DNA from: Ruminococcus sp.
GTDB taxonomy: Bacteria; Bacillota_A; Clostridia; Oscillospirales; Acutalibacteraceae
Assembly (NCBI GenBank): GCA_017481395.1
Contig: JAFUPE010000008.1
Location: 1 to 9,823 of the forward strand
Direction of reading: 5' to 3'
Length of the DNA: 9,823 bases
Of the stretch, positions 1 through 6,768 are shown in pieces. Under the pieces are notes generated by a model. The model searched no databases, was not told the origin of the DNA, and saw nothing but the letters and a program-made list of their open reading frames with translations. Position 1 is the stretch's first letter. Each line of letters starts with the position of its first letter. Both the position numbers and the translations under genes were made by a program.

Positions 1-238
1 CATCAACGCTGCTATGAAGGCTGCTGCTTCCGAGTCCTTCGGTTACAACGAGGATGAAATCGTTTCTTCCGATATCATTGGTATCACATACGGTTCTCTC
101 TTAGATTCTACTAATACAATGGCAACTTACATGCCTGAGACAGATACAACTCAGGTACAGGTTGTTTCTTGGTACGACAACGAGAACTCTTACACATCAC
201 AGATGGTAAGAACTATCAAGTACTTCGCAGAGCTTTAA
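1..238 (+). CDS. gap: Glyceraldehyde-3-phosphate dehydrogenase, C-terminal part (5' truncated)
   Basis: The gene enters from the left edge; the first complete codon is at base 2 and the stop is TAA at 236-238. About 78 residues are visible. They match the end of the catalytic domain of type I NAD(P)-dependent GAPDH, the glycolytic enzyme that oxidises glyceraldehyde 3-phosphate to 1,3-bisphosphoglycerate in the cytoplasm. The diagnostic pieces are SSDIIG, the GSLLDS stretch, and the near-universal [16 protein letters not shown] block close to the C-terminus, where Asn contributes to NAD binding. The catalytic Cys and His lie upstream, outside the window. The protein ends in KYFAEL, a normal end for the family. 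It is followed at once by a strong terminator, so it is probably not cotranscribed with the glycogen genes. Cofactor preference cannot be judged from this fragment. Confidence 0.95.
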   Translation, partial: INAAMKAAASESFGYNEDEIVSSDIIGITYGSLLDSTNTMATYMPETDTTQVQVVSWYDNENSYTSQMVRTIKYFAEL

Positions 239-260
239 TTTTAAATTAAACCTACACTTA

Positions 261-289
261 ACGGGTAACCTTTGGGTTGCCCGTTTTTT
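261..289 (+). terminator. Intrinsic terminator after gap
   Basis: A 10-bp stem (261-270 with 275-284, one G-T wobble) closes a 4-base loop and is followed directly by a run of T (284-289). It begins 22 bases after the gap stop codon. This is a textbook rho-independent terminator and separates gap from the glycogen operon. Confidence 0.93.
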
Positions 290-353
290 GTTTCATAAAA
301 GCAATCATAAAATTCAACCGTTTTTCTGTTGTTAACCTTATTTTGAGAACTTT

Positions 354-381
354 TTGACATATTGTTAATTTTAACTAATAT
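354..381 (+). promoter_or_regulatory. Candidate distal sigma-A promoter upstream of glgB
   Basis: There is a perfect -35 hexamer TTGACA (354-359), a 16-base spacer and TAATAT (376-381) as a weak -10. The spacer contains the perfect dyad GTTAA-TT-TTAAC (364-375), which could be an operator. The gap here is very AT-rich, so -10-like hexamers arise easily by chance. This is the weaker of the two promoter candidates in the 239-549 gap. Confidence 0.4.
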
Positions 382-399
382 CGTTTACATATTATATCG

Positions 400-422
400 T
401 CTTTGGTTATATTTACCAAAGA
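400..422 (+). promoter_or_regulatory. Inverted repeat upstream of the glgB promoter
   Basis: TCTTTGGT (400-407) and ACCAAAGA (415-422) form a perfect 8-bp dyad around a 7-base AT loop. No T-run follows it, so it is not a terminator. It lies about 40 bases upstream of the proximal -35 box, and just downstream of the distal -10 box. That position would suit a regulator binding site or a hairpin in a 5' leader. The binding protein is unknown. Confidence 0.4.
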
Positions 423-460
423 GTAAAGATGATTTTCGTCAATATTATTTTGCTATAAGG

Positions 461-489
461 TTGAAAAAAGCTAATAAGTTTGGTACAAT
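461..489 (+). promoter_or_regulatory. Proximal sigma-A promoter of the glg operon
   Basis: TTGAAA (461-466), a 17-base spacer and TACAAT (484-489) match the vegetative consensus 5/6 and 5/6 with ideal spacing. Transcription would begin near 496, giving a leader of about 55 bases before the glgB start at 550. This is the best candidate for driving glgBCDA. Confidence 0.75.
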
Positions 490-534
490 AGTAAGCGTGA
501 AATAGTATATCTTATTTTGCAAATATATTGCATA

Positions 535-540
535 AAGGAG
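535..540 (+). promoter_or_regulatory. glgB ribosome binding site that fixes the start codon
   Basis: AAGGAG at 535-540 sits 9 bases before ATG 550. An in-frame TTG at 517 would add 11 residues, but it has no ribosome binding site of its own and would translate through this one. The start is therefore placed at 550. Confidence 0.88.
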
Positions 541-549
541 AAGATAGAA

Positions 550-2712
550 ATGATTTATCAGTTAAACGAAGAAAGAGACCACATTCAGCTTTACTATGAC
601 GGCGACGCTGTAAGAGCTTATGACTTTTTCGGTGCCCATATGGAAAACTGGGACGGCAGAGACGGCGTAGTGTTCAGAGTATGGGCTCCTAACGCAAAAT
701 CCGTATCTGTTGTTGGCGATTTCAACGGTTGGAATCAGGAAGCCAACTTCATGTACAAAATCAACGAAGGCGGTATCTGGGAAGTATTTATCGAAGGCTT
801 GGGTGCTTTTGCAATTTACAAGTTCTGCGTTGAGACTCCTTGGGGCGAAAAGCTTTTGAAATCTGACCCCTATGCTTTCCACACACAGACAAGACCCGAC
901 AACGCTTCTGTTGTTTATTCTTACAATAACCATATCTGGAGAGATGAACCTTGGTACATCAAGAAGGCCGAAAAGCATCACTTTGAGAAGCCTCTTAACA
1001 TTTACGAGGTACACGCAGGCTCTTGGAGAAAGTACGCCGACGGCAACACCTTCTCTTACGCTAAATTGGCTGAGGAGCTTATCCCTTACGTTAAGGAAAT
1101 GGGCTACACTCATATTGAGTTTATGCCTATGACCGAATATCCCTTCGACGGCTCTTGGGGTTATCAGGTAACAGGTTACTTTGCTCCTACATCCCGCTAT
1201 GGCTCTCCTGACGATTTTATGGAGTTTATCGACAAGTGTCACGAAGCAGAAATCGGCGTTATTATCGACTGGGTTCCTGCTCACTTCCCCAAGGATGCAC
1301 ATGGTCTCGGCCGTTTCGACGGTATCCACTGCTACGAGTACGAAGACAGCCGTAAGGGCGAGCATAAAGAATGGGGTACATACGTATTCGACTACGCAAG
1401 AAACGAGGTTGTAAGCTTCCTTATTTCTTCTGCTATGTTCTGGATTGACAAGTACCACATCGACGGCATCCGCGTTGACGCTGTTGCTTCTATGCTTTAT
1501 CTTGACTACAACCGCAAGGACGGCGAGTGGGTAGCTAACTGCTTCGGCGGTAAAGAGCACCTTGAGGCTGTTGAGTTTTTAAAGAGACTTAACACAGCAG
1601 TTCACCTTCACCACCCCAGCGTTATGATGATTGCCGAGGAAAGCACATCTTGGCCTATGGTTACACGTCCTGTTTATGACGGCGGTTTAGGCTTTGACTA
1701 TAAGTGGAATATGGGTTGGATGAACGACATGCTTCACTACATGTCTCTTGACCCCCTCTGGAGACCTTTCCATCACGACAACCTTACTTTCAGCTTCCTT
1801 TATGCATTCTCCGAAAAATTCTTACTCCCCATCTCTCATGACGAGGTAGTTTACGGCAAGGGTTCTCTTATTAACAAAATGCCAGGCGACTACGATATGA
1901 AGTTTGCAGGTGTAAGGGTATTCTACTCCTATATGATGGCCCACCCCGGCAAGAAGCTTACCTTCATGGGCAGTGAAATCGGCCAGTTTGACGAGTGGCA
2001 GTGCGAAAACGAAATTCAGTGGGGTCTTTTACAGTACGAGAAGCACCAGAAGCTTAACCACTTCTTTGCTGATATCAACAAGTTCTACAAGGACAATGCT
2101 CCTATGCACACTGTTGACTTCAACTGGGAGGGCTTCAACTGGATTCACCACGACGACTATAACCAGTCTGTAATCGCTTTCCGCAGAATTGATACAGATG
2201 GTAATGATATCGTTGTTATCTGCAACTTCCAGCCTATGTACCGCGAGAACTACAGCATCGGCGTTCCTCAGTATGGTGTATACTCTGAGGTATTCAATTC
2301 TGATGATGCACAGTACGGCGGTAACGGAATTTCTAACGGTCATGAAATCAAGACTGCAGACGTTCCCTTACATGGTCTTGAGCAGTCTATTACTCTTAAC
2401 CTGCCTCCTATGAGTGCTATTTACCTCAAGTGTACTCAGGTTATCGAGAAGCCTAAGAAGAAGGCTACCAGAAAACCTGCCGCAAAGAAAGCAACCAAGA
2501 AGGCTGAGGAAAAGAAGCCTGCAGAAAAGAAGACAGCAACCAAGAAGGCCGCAACAACCAAAAAGGCTGCTGAAAAGAAAGCAGACGAGAAGCCTGCCGA
2601 GAAAAAGCCCGCAGCTAAAAAGACAACAGCTAAAAAGACAGAAAAGGCTGCTGCCAAAACCACCAAGACAACTAAAGCTAAGGCAGAAAAGGAAACCAAA
2701 TCCGACAAATAA
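550..2712 (+). CDS. glgB: 1,4-alpha-glucan branching enzyme GlgB with a Lys/Ala-rich C-terminal tail
   Basis: This cytoplasmic GH13 enzyme cuts alpha-1,4-glucan chains and rejoins them as alpha-1,6 branches in glycogen. The protein has 720 residues. A CBM48/E-set domain covers about residues 25-125 (FRVWAPNAKSVSVVGDFNGW). The catalytic barrel follows: HAGSW (155-159), WGYQVTGYFAP (203-213), the nucleophile D310 in DGIRVDAV, the acid/base E363 in AEES, and the transition-state Asp D431 in SHDEVV. An all-beta C-terminal domain ends near residue 628 (AIYLKC). The core of about 630 residues is close to the length of Bacillus GlgB. The last 87 residues (634-720) are a Lys/Ala/Thr low-complexity tail that the family normally lacks. 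It is the first gene of the operon, with a promoter at 461-489 and a good ribosome binding site. The assignment is secure; only the tail is unusual. Confidence 0.97.
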   Translation: MIYQLNEERDHIQLYYDGDAVRAYDFFGAHMENWDGRDGVVFRVWAPNAKSVSVVGDFNGWNQEANFMYKINEGGIWEVFIEGLGAFAIYKFCVETPWGEKLLKSDPYAFHTQTRPDNASVVYSYNNHIWRDEPWYIKKAEKHHFEKPLNIYEVHAGSWRKYADGNTFSYAKLAEELIPYVKEMGYTHIEFMPMTEYPFDGSWGYQVTGYFAPTSRYGSPDDFMEFIDKCHEAEIGVIIDWVPAHFPKDAHGLGRFDGIHCYEYEDSRKGEHKEWGTYVFDYARNEVVSFLISSAMFWIDKYHIDGIRVDAVASMLYLDYNRKDGEWVANCFGGKEHLEAVEFLKRLNTAVHLHHPSVMMIAEESTSWPMVTRPVYDGGLGFDYKWNMGWMNDMLHYMSLDPLWRPFHHDNLTFSFLYAFSEKFLLPISHDEVVYGKGSLINKMPGDYDMKFAGVRVFYSYMMAHPGKKLTFMGSEIGQFDEWQCENEIQWGLLQYEKHQKLNHFFADINKFYKDNAPMHTVDFNWEGFNWIHHDDYNQSVIAFRRIDTDGNDIVVICNFQPMYRENYSIGVPQYGVYSEVFNSDDAQYGGNGISNGHEIKTADVPLHGLEQSITLNLPPMSAIYLKCTQVIEKPKKKATRKPAAKKATKKAEEKKPAEKKTATKKAATTKKAAEKKADEKPAEKKPAAKKTTAKKTEKAAAKTTKTTKAKAEKETKSDK
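2449..2709 (+). other. Sequence coding the histone-H1-like Lys/Ala/Thr tail of GlgB
   Basis: The 87 codons encode 34 Lys, 1 Arg, 21 Ala, 14 Thr, 5 Pro, 1 Ser and 11 acidic residues, a net charge near +24 by my hand count. There are no aromatic or large aliphatic residues. Motifs such as KKPAEKK and KKPAAKK recur irregularly. It resembles the tails of histone H1, AlgP and mycobacterial HU in composition, which does not prove homology. The coding strand is strongly purine-rich. Lys codons mix AAG and AAA, and the reading frame stays open to the stop, which suggests it is maintained as protein. Confidence 0.9.
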
Positions 2713-2738
2713 TCCGCCTTGGTAAGTGTAAAATTAAC

Positions 2739-2775
2739 GGGCGAAGTGTATACCATTATGCTTCGCCCTATTGTT
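2739..2775 (+). terminator. Hairpin between glgB and glgC, weak terminator or attenuator
   Basis: GGGCGAAG (2739-2746) pairs with CTTCGCCC (2761-2768). The stem extends inward by four more pairs (two of them G-T) to a 6-base loop, about 12 bp in all. It is followed by TATTGTTTG, an interrupted T-run. It lies in the 103-base gap between glgB and glgC, the only sizeable gap inside the operon. It may lower the transcription of glgCDA relative to glgB, or stabilise mRNA ends. No clear second promoter is visible after it. Confidence 0.55.
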
Positions 2776-2815
2776 TGAATTCTTATATTCAGATAAAAAG
2801 TAAGAAGGTGTAATT

Positions 2816-4012
2816 ATGTATCCTAAGCAAGAGGTTGTAGCCATGCTGCTTGCAGGCGGTCAAGGCTCCAGACTCGGTGTACTTACAAAAAGGCTTGCCA
2901 AGCCTGCCGTACCTTTCGGCGGTAAGTACAGAATTATTGACTTTCCCCTATCTAACTGTGCTAATTCAGGTATTGAGGCTGTAGGTGTGCTTACACAGTA
3001 TCAGCCCTTAGTCCTTAACGAATATATCGGCAACGGTCAGCCATGGGATTTGGACGGTATGCATTCAGGTGTTACCTGCCTTAGCCCCTATCAGGCTGTT
3101 GAGGGTGCAGAGTGGTACTCCGGTACTGCCAATGCCATTTATCAGAACATCGCCTACATAGACCGTTACCACCCCGACTATGTTGTAATTCTTTCGGGAG
3201 ACCATATCTATAAAATGGATTACTCCGAAATGATTGCCTACCACAAAGAAAAGGGTGCTGACTGCACAATTGCGGTTATTGACGTTTCTTTAGAGGAAGC
3301 AAGCCGTTTTGGCATCCTTAACACAAATCCCGACGGCTCTATCTACGAATTTGACGAAAAACCAAAACACCCCAAAAGCACAAACGCATCGATGGGTATT
3401 TACGTTTTTCACTGGGATAAGCTTAGAAAGTATCTTATTGAAGACGAAGCCGACGAGAACTCTGACCATGACTTTGGCAAAAACGTACTTCCCACCATGC
3501 TTAACGCAGGCGAGAAGATGTTTGCATATTCCTTTGAAGGTTACTGGAAAGACGTTGGTACCATCGACAGCCTTTGGGATGCCAATATGGATATCTTAAA
3601 TCCCCACGTTTGCCTTGACCTCAAAAACGTTTATTCAAGAAATCCTATGATGCCGCCTCACTATTTAGGCGAGCACGCTGAAATCCAGAACTCTATGTTG
3701 GCCGACGGCTGCGACGTTGACGGCAAGCTTGAATTTTCAATTCTCTTCTCAGGTGTAACCGTTGGCAAGGGTGCCGAGATTAACTCTTCTATAATCATGC
3801 CCGGTGCTGTTATTGAGGAGGGTGCAAAGGTTCTTTACTCTATTGTTTCCGAAAATGCTCACATAGGCAAAAACGCAGTTATCGGCGGATGTCCCGAGGA
3901 TTACCCCAACCGCGAGGATTGGGGCGTTGCAGTTGTAGGCGACGGCGTAAATGTGGCTGATGGTGCTAAAGTAGCACCTAAGGCTATGATCGACAAGGAC
4001 GTGGAGGTGTAA
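2816..4012 (+). CDS. glgC: Glucose-1-phosphate adenylyltransferase, catalytic subunit GlgC
   Basis: It makes ADP-glucose from ATP and glucose 1-phosphate, the committed step of bacterial glycogen synthesis. The protein has 398 residues, normal for Firmicutes GlgC. The N-terminal nucleotidyltransferase fold shows the GGQGSRL loop (14-20), [15 protein letters not shown] (29-43), the metal-binding region [10 protein letters not shown] (127-136, D129 equivalent to the E. coli catalytic Asp142), the glucose-1-phosphate Lys in EKP (181-183), and WKDVGT (244-249). A left-handed beta-helix of hexapeptide repeats covers roughly residues 290-398. All expected catalytic residues are present. AAGGTG (2805-2810) lies 5 bases before the ATG. 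It probably forms a heterotetramer with the next gene product, as B. subtilis GlgC does with GlgD. Allosteric effectors cannot be read from the sequence. Confidence 0.97.
   Translation: MYPKQEVVAMLLAGGQGSRLGVLTKRLAKPAVPFGGKYRIIDFPLSNCANSGIEAVGVLTQYQPLVLNEYIGNGQPWDLDGMHSGVTCLSPYQAVEGAEWYSGTANAIYQNIAYIDRYHPDYVVILSGDHIYKMDYSEMIAYHKEKGADCTIAVIDVSLEEASRFGILNTNPDGSIYEFDEKPKHPKSTNASMGIYVFHWDKLRKYLIEDEADENSDHDFGKNVLPTMLNAGEKMFAYSFEGYWKDVGTIDSLWDANMDILNPHVCLDLKNVYSRNPMMPPHYLGEHAEIQNSMLADGCDVDGKLEFSILFSGVTVGKGAEINSSIIMPGAVIEEGAKVLYSIVSENAHIGKNAVIGGCPEDYPNREDWGVAVVGDGVNVADGAKVAPKAMIDKDVEV
4003..4009 (+). promoter_or_regulatory. glgD ribosome binding site inside the end of glgC
   Basis: GGAGGTG (4003-4009) forms the last codons of glgC (Val-Glu-Val), ending immediately before the glgC TAA (4010-4012), and is 8 bases upstream of the glgD ATG at 4018. 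Only 5 bases separate the two genes. A ribosome finishing glgC would cover this site, which predicts coupled translation of the two subunits. Confidence 0.85.
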
Positions 4013-4017
4013 AGAAT

Positions 4018-5127
4018 ATGTCAATAAATAAATTAGCAGGTATCATTTTTGCGAACTTAGGCGACGAAAAGCTTCCCGAGCTTACCGCAAAGCGAAGCCT
4101 TGGCAGCGTACCCTTCGGCGGAAAGTACAGGCTTATTGACTTTTCACTTTCCAATATGTCGAACTCAGGCATCAACAACGTAGGCATAATTGCTAAAAAC
4201 AATTTCCACTCTCTTATGGACCATATAGGCTCAGGCAGAGCGTGGGACTTATCAAAACGCAGAAGCGGTGTTTCTATCCTTTCGCCCTATAACGGCAACT
4301 CCTTTGAAAACCGTATTATGGCTATGTATCAGCTTCACGGCTATTTAGAGCATCTTAAGGAGGAATACATTGTTATTGCTTCCTGCGAATGCATTCAGAA
4401 TTTCGATTATCAGAAATTCTTCGAGCATCACCTTAAAAAGGGTGCCGATATTTCGGTAGCATATCAGAAAATGACTATTCCCGATAACGAAACCGCACCT
4501 TTGGCGTTGACTCTTGATGATGATGGCAGAATAACCGATATGCTGATTAAATTTAACAGCGGTGAACAGTGCAACATGGCTGTAAGCTCGGTGCTTATTA
4601 AGAAGGATTTACTTTTAAGCCTTGTTAAAAAGTGCGTAAGTGCCAATACCCTTAACTTCAGACAGAATATTTTGCAGGACAACGTGAATAAGCTTAATAT
4701 GTACGGCTTTGAAGTTACAGGCTACTGTGAGCATATTGCTTCTATCGCCGACTATTTCAGAATTAACATGAGTCTTATGTCGCAGGAGGTTAGAAAAGAG
4801 CTTTTCAACCCCTTAAGACCAATTTACACCAAGGTAAGAGACGATATGCCAAGCCGTTACGGCTTAACAAGCAAGGTAACAAGCTCATTAGTTGCTCAGG
4901 GTTGTAAAATCGACGGTGAGGTTGAAGGTTCCATACTTTCAAAGGGCGTTACCATTGGCAAGGGTTCAGTTATCAAAAACTGTATCATTATGCAAGACAC
5001 CAAAATCGGCGAGAATTGTAATTTAAGCTACGCAATTATTGACAAAGACGTTGTCATTCAGCCTAATCGCTCATTAATGGGCTATGAAACATATCCCATT
5101 TACATTGCAAAACAAACAATTATTTAA
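4018..5127 (+). CDS. glgD: GlgD, non-catalytic ADP-glucose pyrophosphorylase-like subunit
   Basis: This is a paralogue of GlgC (369 residues) with the same layout: a nucleotidyltransferase-like domain (1 to about 240) and a beta-helix end with hexapeptide repeats (about 290-369, for example GCKIDGEVEGSILSKGVTIG). It keeps [12 protein letters not shown] (31-42), but the nucleotide loop GGxGxRL is replaced by ANLGDEKL (12-19). [10 protein letters not shown] of GlgC becomes SCECIQNFDY (122-131), so the catalytic Asp is Glu. The glucose-1-phosphate EKP motif is absent. These losses are the GlgD hallmark, and the protein is expected to be a regulatory partner that raises GlgC activity. In B. subtilis glgC and glgD are also adjacent in the glycogen operon. 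Independent catalysis is unlikely. Confidence 0.95.
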   Translation: MSINKLAGIIFANLGDEKLPELTAKRSLGSVPFGGKYRLIDFSLSNMSNSGINNVGIIAKNNFHSLMDHIGSGRAWDLSKRRSGVSILSPYNGNSFENRIMAMYQLHGYLEHLKEEYIVIASCECIQNFDYQKFFEHHLKKGADISVAYQKMTIPDNETAPLALTLDDDGRITDMLIKFNSGEQCNMAVSSVLIKKDLLLSLVKKCVSANTLNFRQNILQDNVNKLNMYGFEVTGYCEHIASIADYFRINMSLMSQEVRKELFNPLRPIYTKVRDDMPSRYGLTSKVTSSLVAQGCKIDGEVEGSILSKGVTIGKGSVIKNCIIMQDTKIGENCNLSYAIIDKDVVIQPNRSLMGYETYPIYIAKQTII

Positions 5128-5157
5128 CCCATTACATTCAGGAAGGAATGATTTTAT

Positions 5158-6585
5158 ATGAGAATACTTTATTGTACCTCTGAGGCAAACCCCTTTGCAG
5201 GTTCCGGCGGACTTGCAGACGTTGCAGGAAGCCTGCCCCCTACCCTTTGCAGAAAGGGTCAGGACTGCAGAATCGTAATGCCCCTTTACGGTACCATTCC
5301 CTATGAGCTTAAGTGCTCTATGAACTTTATCACAAACTTTACTGTACCTGTTGCATGGAGGCACCAGTACTGCGGTCTTTTCTGGGCAAGACACAACGAC
5401 TGCACATACTACTTCATTGACAACGAGTACTACTTCCAGAGAGATAAGCTTTACGGATTTTATGACGATGCTGAGAGATTTGCATTCTTCTCAAGAGCTG
5501 TTCTTGAGATGCTTCCCTACATCGACTTCCATCCCGACATTATCCACTCTAACGACTGGCAGACTGCCCTGATTCCCACTTACTACTACTTGTTCTACTC
5601 CAAGAATCCTTGGTACTACAACATTAAGAACATTTTTACAATTCACAACATTCAGTATCAGGGTATGTACGGCTGGGATGTTAACACAGAGTGTGTTGGT
5701 ATTCCTGAAAGCGAGCAGAAAATCCTTGAGATGGACGGCAAGCTCAATATGGTTAAGGGTGCTATTCAGACCGCTGTAAGAGTTACCACTGTTTCTCCCG
5801 AATACGCTATGGAGATTAAAGACCCATGGTTTTCACACGGCTTGCATCATCCCCTTAACAACAACCACTACAAAATCTGTGGTATCTTAAACGGTATCGA
5901 GCCTCGTGATTGGGACCCTGCTACTGACTATCACCTTTACAGAAACTACACAATGGACGATATGAGTGGCAAGGGCGAGTGTAAGCGTGCATTACAGGAA
6001 AGACTCGGCCTTGAGCAGAGATGGGATGTTCCCCTTGTTGCTATGGTTACACGTCTTGTTTCTCACAAGGGTCTTGACCTTGTTCGCGACAGCTTAGAGA
6101 ACTTACTTAACACCGAGAATATGCAGTTTATCGTTCTTGGTACAGGCGACAAGGAATACGAAGACTTCTTCAGAGCAATGCAGAATAAGTATCCCGGCAG
6201 AGTATGCTTCTGCAACGGCTTTATTCCTGAGCTTGCAAGAAAGTTCTACTCAGGTGCTGACATCTTCCTGATGCCCAGTAAGAGTGAGCCTTGCGGCCTT
6301 GCACAGATGATTGCTTTACGCTATGGTACAATTCCCGTTGTAAGAGAAGTTGGCGGTCTTAAGAACTCTGTATTTGACAGTGCTTCAGGTCACGGCAACG
6401 GCTTTACATTTGCTAACTACACTGCTGACGATATGGCTCATGCCTTAAGACGTGCACTCTGGGGTATTCAGGACGAGCACGGCTGGAAGAGCCTTATGTG
6501 GAGAGCAATGATGAGCAACAACTCCTGGGATAGAAGTGCAAACGACTACATCGTAGTTTACGAAGATACTCTCAACTGGGCATAA
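5158..6585 (+). CDS. glgA: Glycogen synthase GlgA (GT5, ADP-glucose dependent)
   Basis: It transfers glucose from ADP-glucose to the non-reducing end of alpha-1,4-glucan in the cytoplasm. The protein has 475 residues, a normal length. The GT5 domain is residues 1 to about 240, with HSNDW (130-134), NIFTIHNIQYQG (158-169) and TVSPEYAMEI (211-220). The GT1-type domain follows, with VTRLVSHKGLDL (297-308; R299 and K304 equivalent to E. coli R300 and K305) and SKSEPCGLAQMIALRYGT (374-391; E377 as in E. coli). One unusual feature is that the N-terminal KxGGL motif is GSGGL (15-19), so the ADP-glucose-contacting Lys15 of E. coli is Gly. The ribosome binding site is GGAAGG (5141-5146). An ATG at 5148 is out of frame and is not the start. 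It is the last gene of glgBCDA, 30 bases after glgD. Confidence 0.96.
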   Translation: MRILYCTSEANPFAGSGGLADVAGSLPPTLCRKGQDCRIVMPLYGTIPYELKCSMNFITNFTVPVAWRHQYCGLFWARHNDCTYYFIDNEYYFQRDKLYGFYDDAERFAFFSRAVLEMLPYIDFHPDIIHSNDWQTALIPTYYYLFYSKNPWYYNIKNIFTIHNIQYQGMYGWDVNTECVGIPESEQKILEMDGKLNMVKGAIQTAVRVTTVSPEYAMEIKDPWFSHGLHHPLNNNHYKICGILNGIEPRDWDPATDYHLYRNYTMDDMSGKGECKRALQERLGLEQRWDVPLVAMVTRLVSHKGLDLVRDSLENLLNTENMQFIVLGTGDKEYEDFFRAMQNKYPGRVCFCNGFIPELARKFYSGADIFLMPSKSEPCGLAQMIALRYGTIPVVREVGGLKNSVFDSASGHGNGFTFANYTADDMAHALRRALWGIQDEHGWKSLMWRAMMSNNSWDRSANDYIVVYEDTLNWA

Positions 6586-6645
6586 GTGGGTTAGCCACCC
6601 ACGGGGCAATTCCGCCCGTTAGCCACGGAAGGCAAATCCGCCTTT
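6586..6645 (+). repeat. Tandem mini-hairpins directly after glgA
   Basis: Three small hairpins follow the glgA stop codon. The first pairs GTGGGT (6586-6591) with ACCCAC (6597-6602). The second pairs ACGGGGC with GCCCGT around AATTCC (6601-6619, one bulged G). The third pairs AAGGC with GCCTT around AAATCC (6629-6644). GTTAGCCAC occurs twice, at 6590-6598 and 6618-6626, so the last two hairpins look like a 28-base unit repeated in tandem. None is followed by a T-run. It resembles a small intergenic palindromic repeat, or an mRNA-stabilising 3' structure. Family membership cannot be checked here. Confidence 0.6.
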
Positions 6646-6708
6646 AGATAGGTTGCTATAACAATTAACTTTGATTAACGGCGGGTATAAAACGACATAC
6701 AAATAATT

Positions 6709-6745
6709 AAGCACTTACGGTTTTAATAAACTGTAAGTGCTTTTT
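6709..6745. terminator. Convergent (probably bidirectional) terminator between glgA and the hydrolase gene
   Basis: A 12-bp stem (6709-6720 with 6731-6742, one G-T pair) closes a 10-base AT loop. On the plus strand a T-run follows (6741-6745), ending the glg operon. On the minus strand the stem is followed by a T-rich stretch (complement of 6701-6708), so it could also stop transcription of the opposing hydrolase gene that ends at 6769. Confidence 0.88.
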
Positions 6746-6768
6746 ATATATAAATATATACATTTAAA

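Noticed and set aside
517..549. TTG start codon for glgB adding 11 residues
   Set aside because: It has no ribosome binding site of its own, and the extension would run through the clear AAGGAG that serves ATG 550.
562..1560. Long open frame on the minus strand (332 codons) inside glgB
   Set aside because: It is a shadow of the strongly conserved GlgB coding frame, and its translation shows no recognisable domain.
2414..2756. Open frames on both strands opposite or across the GlgB tail, one Leu/Arg-rich and one Ala/Phe/Val-rich that looks like a membrane segment
   Set aside because: They are by-products of the repetitive Lys/Ala codons of the tail. The plus-strand GlgB frame explains the region, and neither alternative has a ribosome binding site that I can see.
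5148..5157. ATG at 5148 as the glgA start or a leader peptide
   Set aside because: It is out of frame with glgA and overlaps its ribosome binding site; the conserved GlgA N-terminus begins at 5158.
6586..6655. CRISPR-like array because of the repeated GTTAGCCAC
   Set aside because: There are only two copies of a 9-base word, with palindromic and non-unique sequence between them, and no cas genes.
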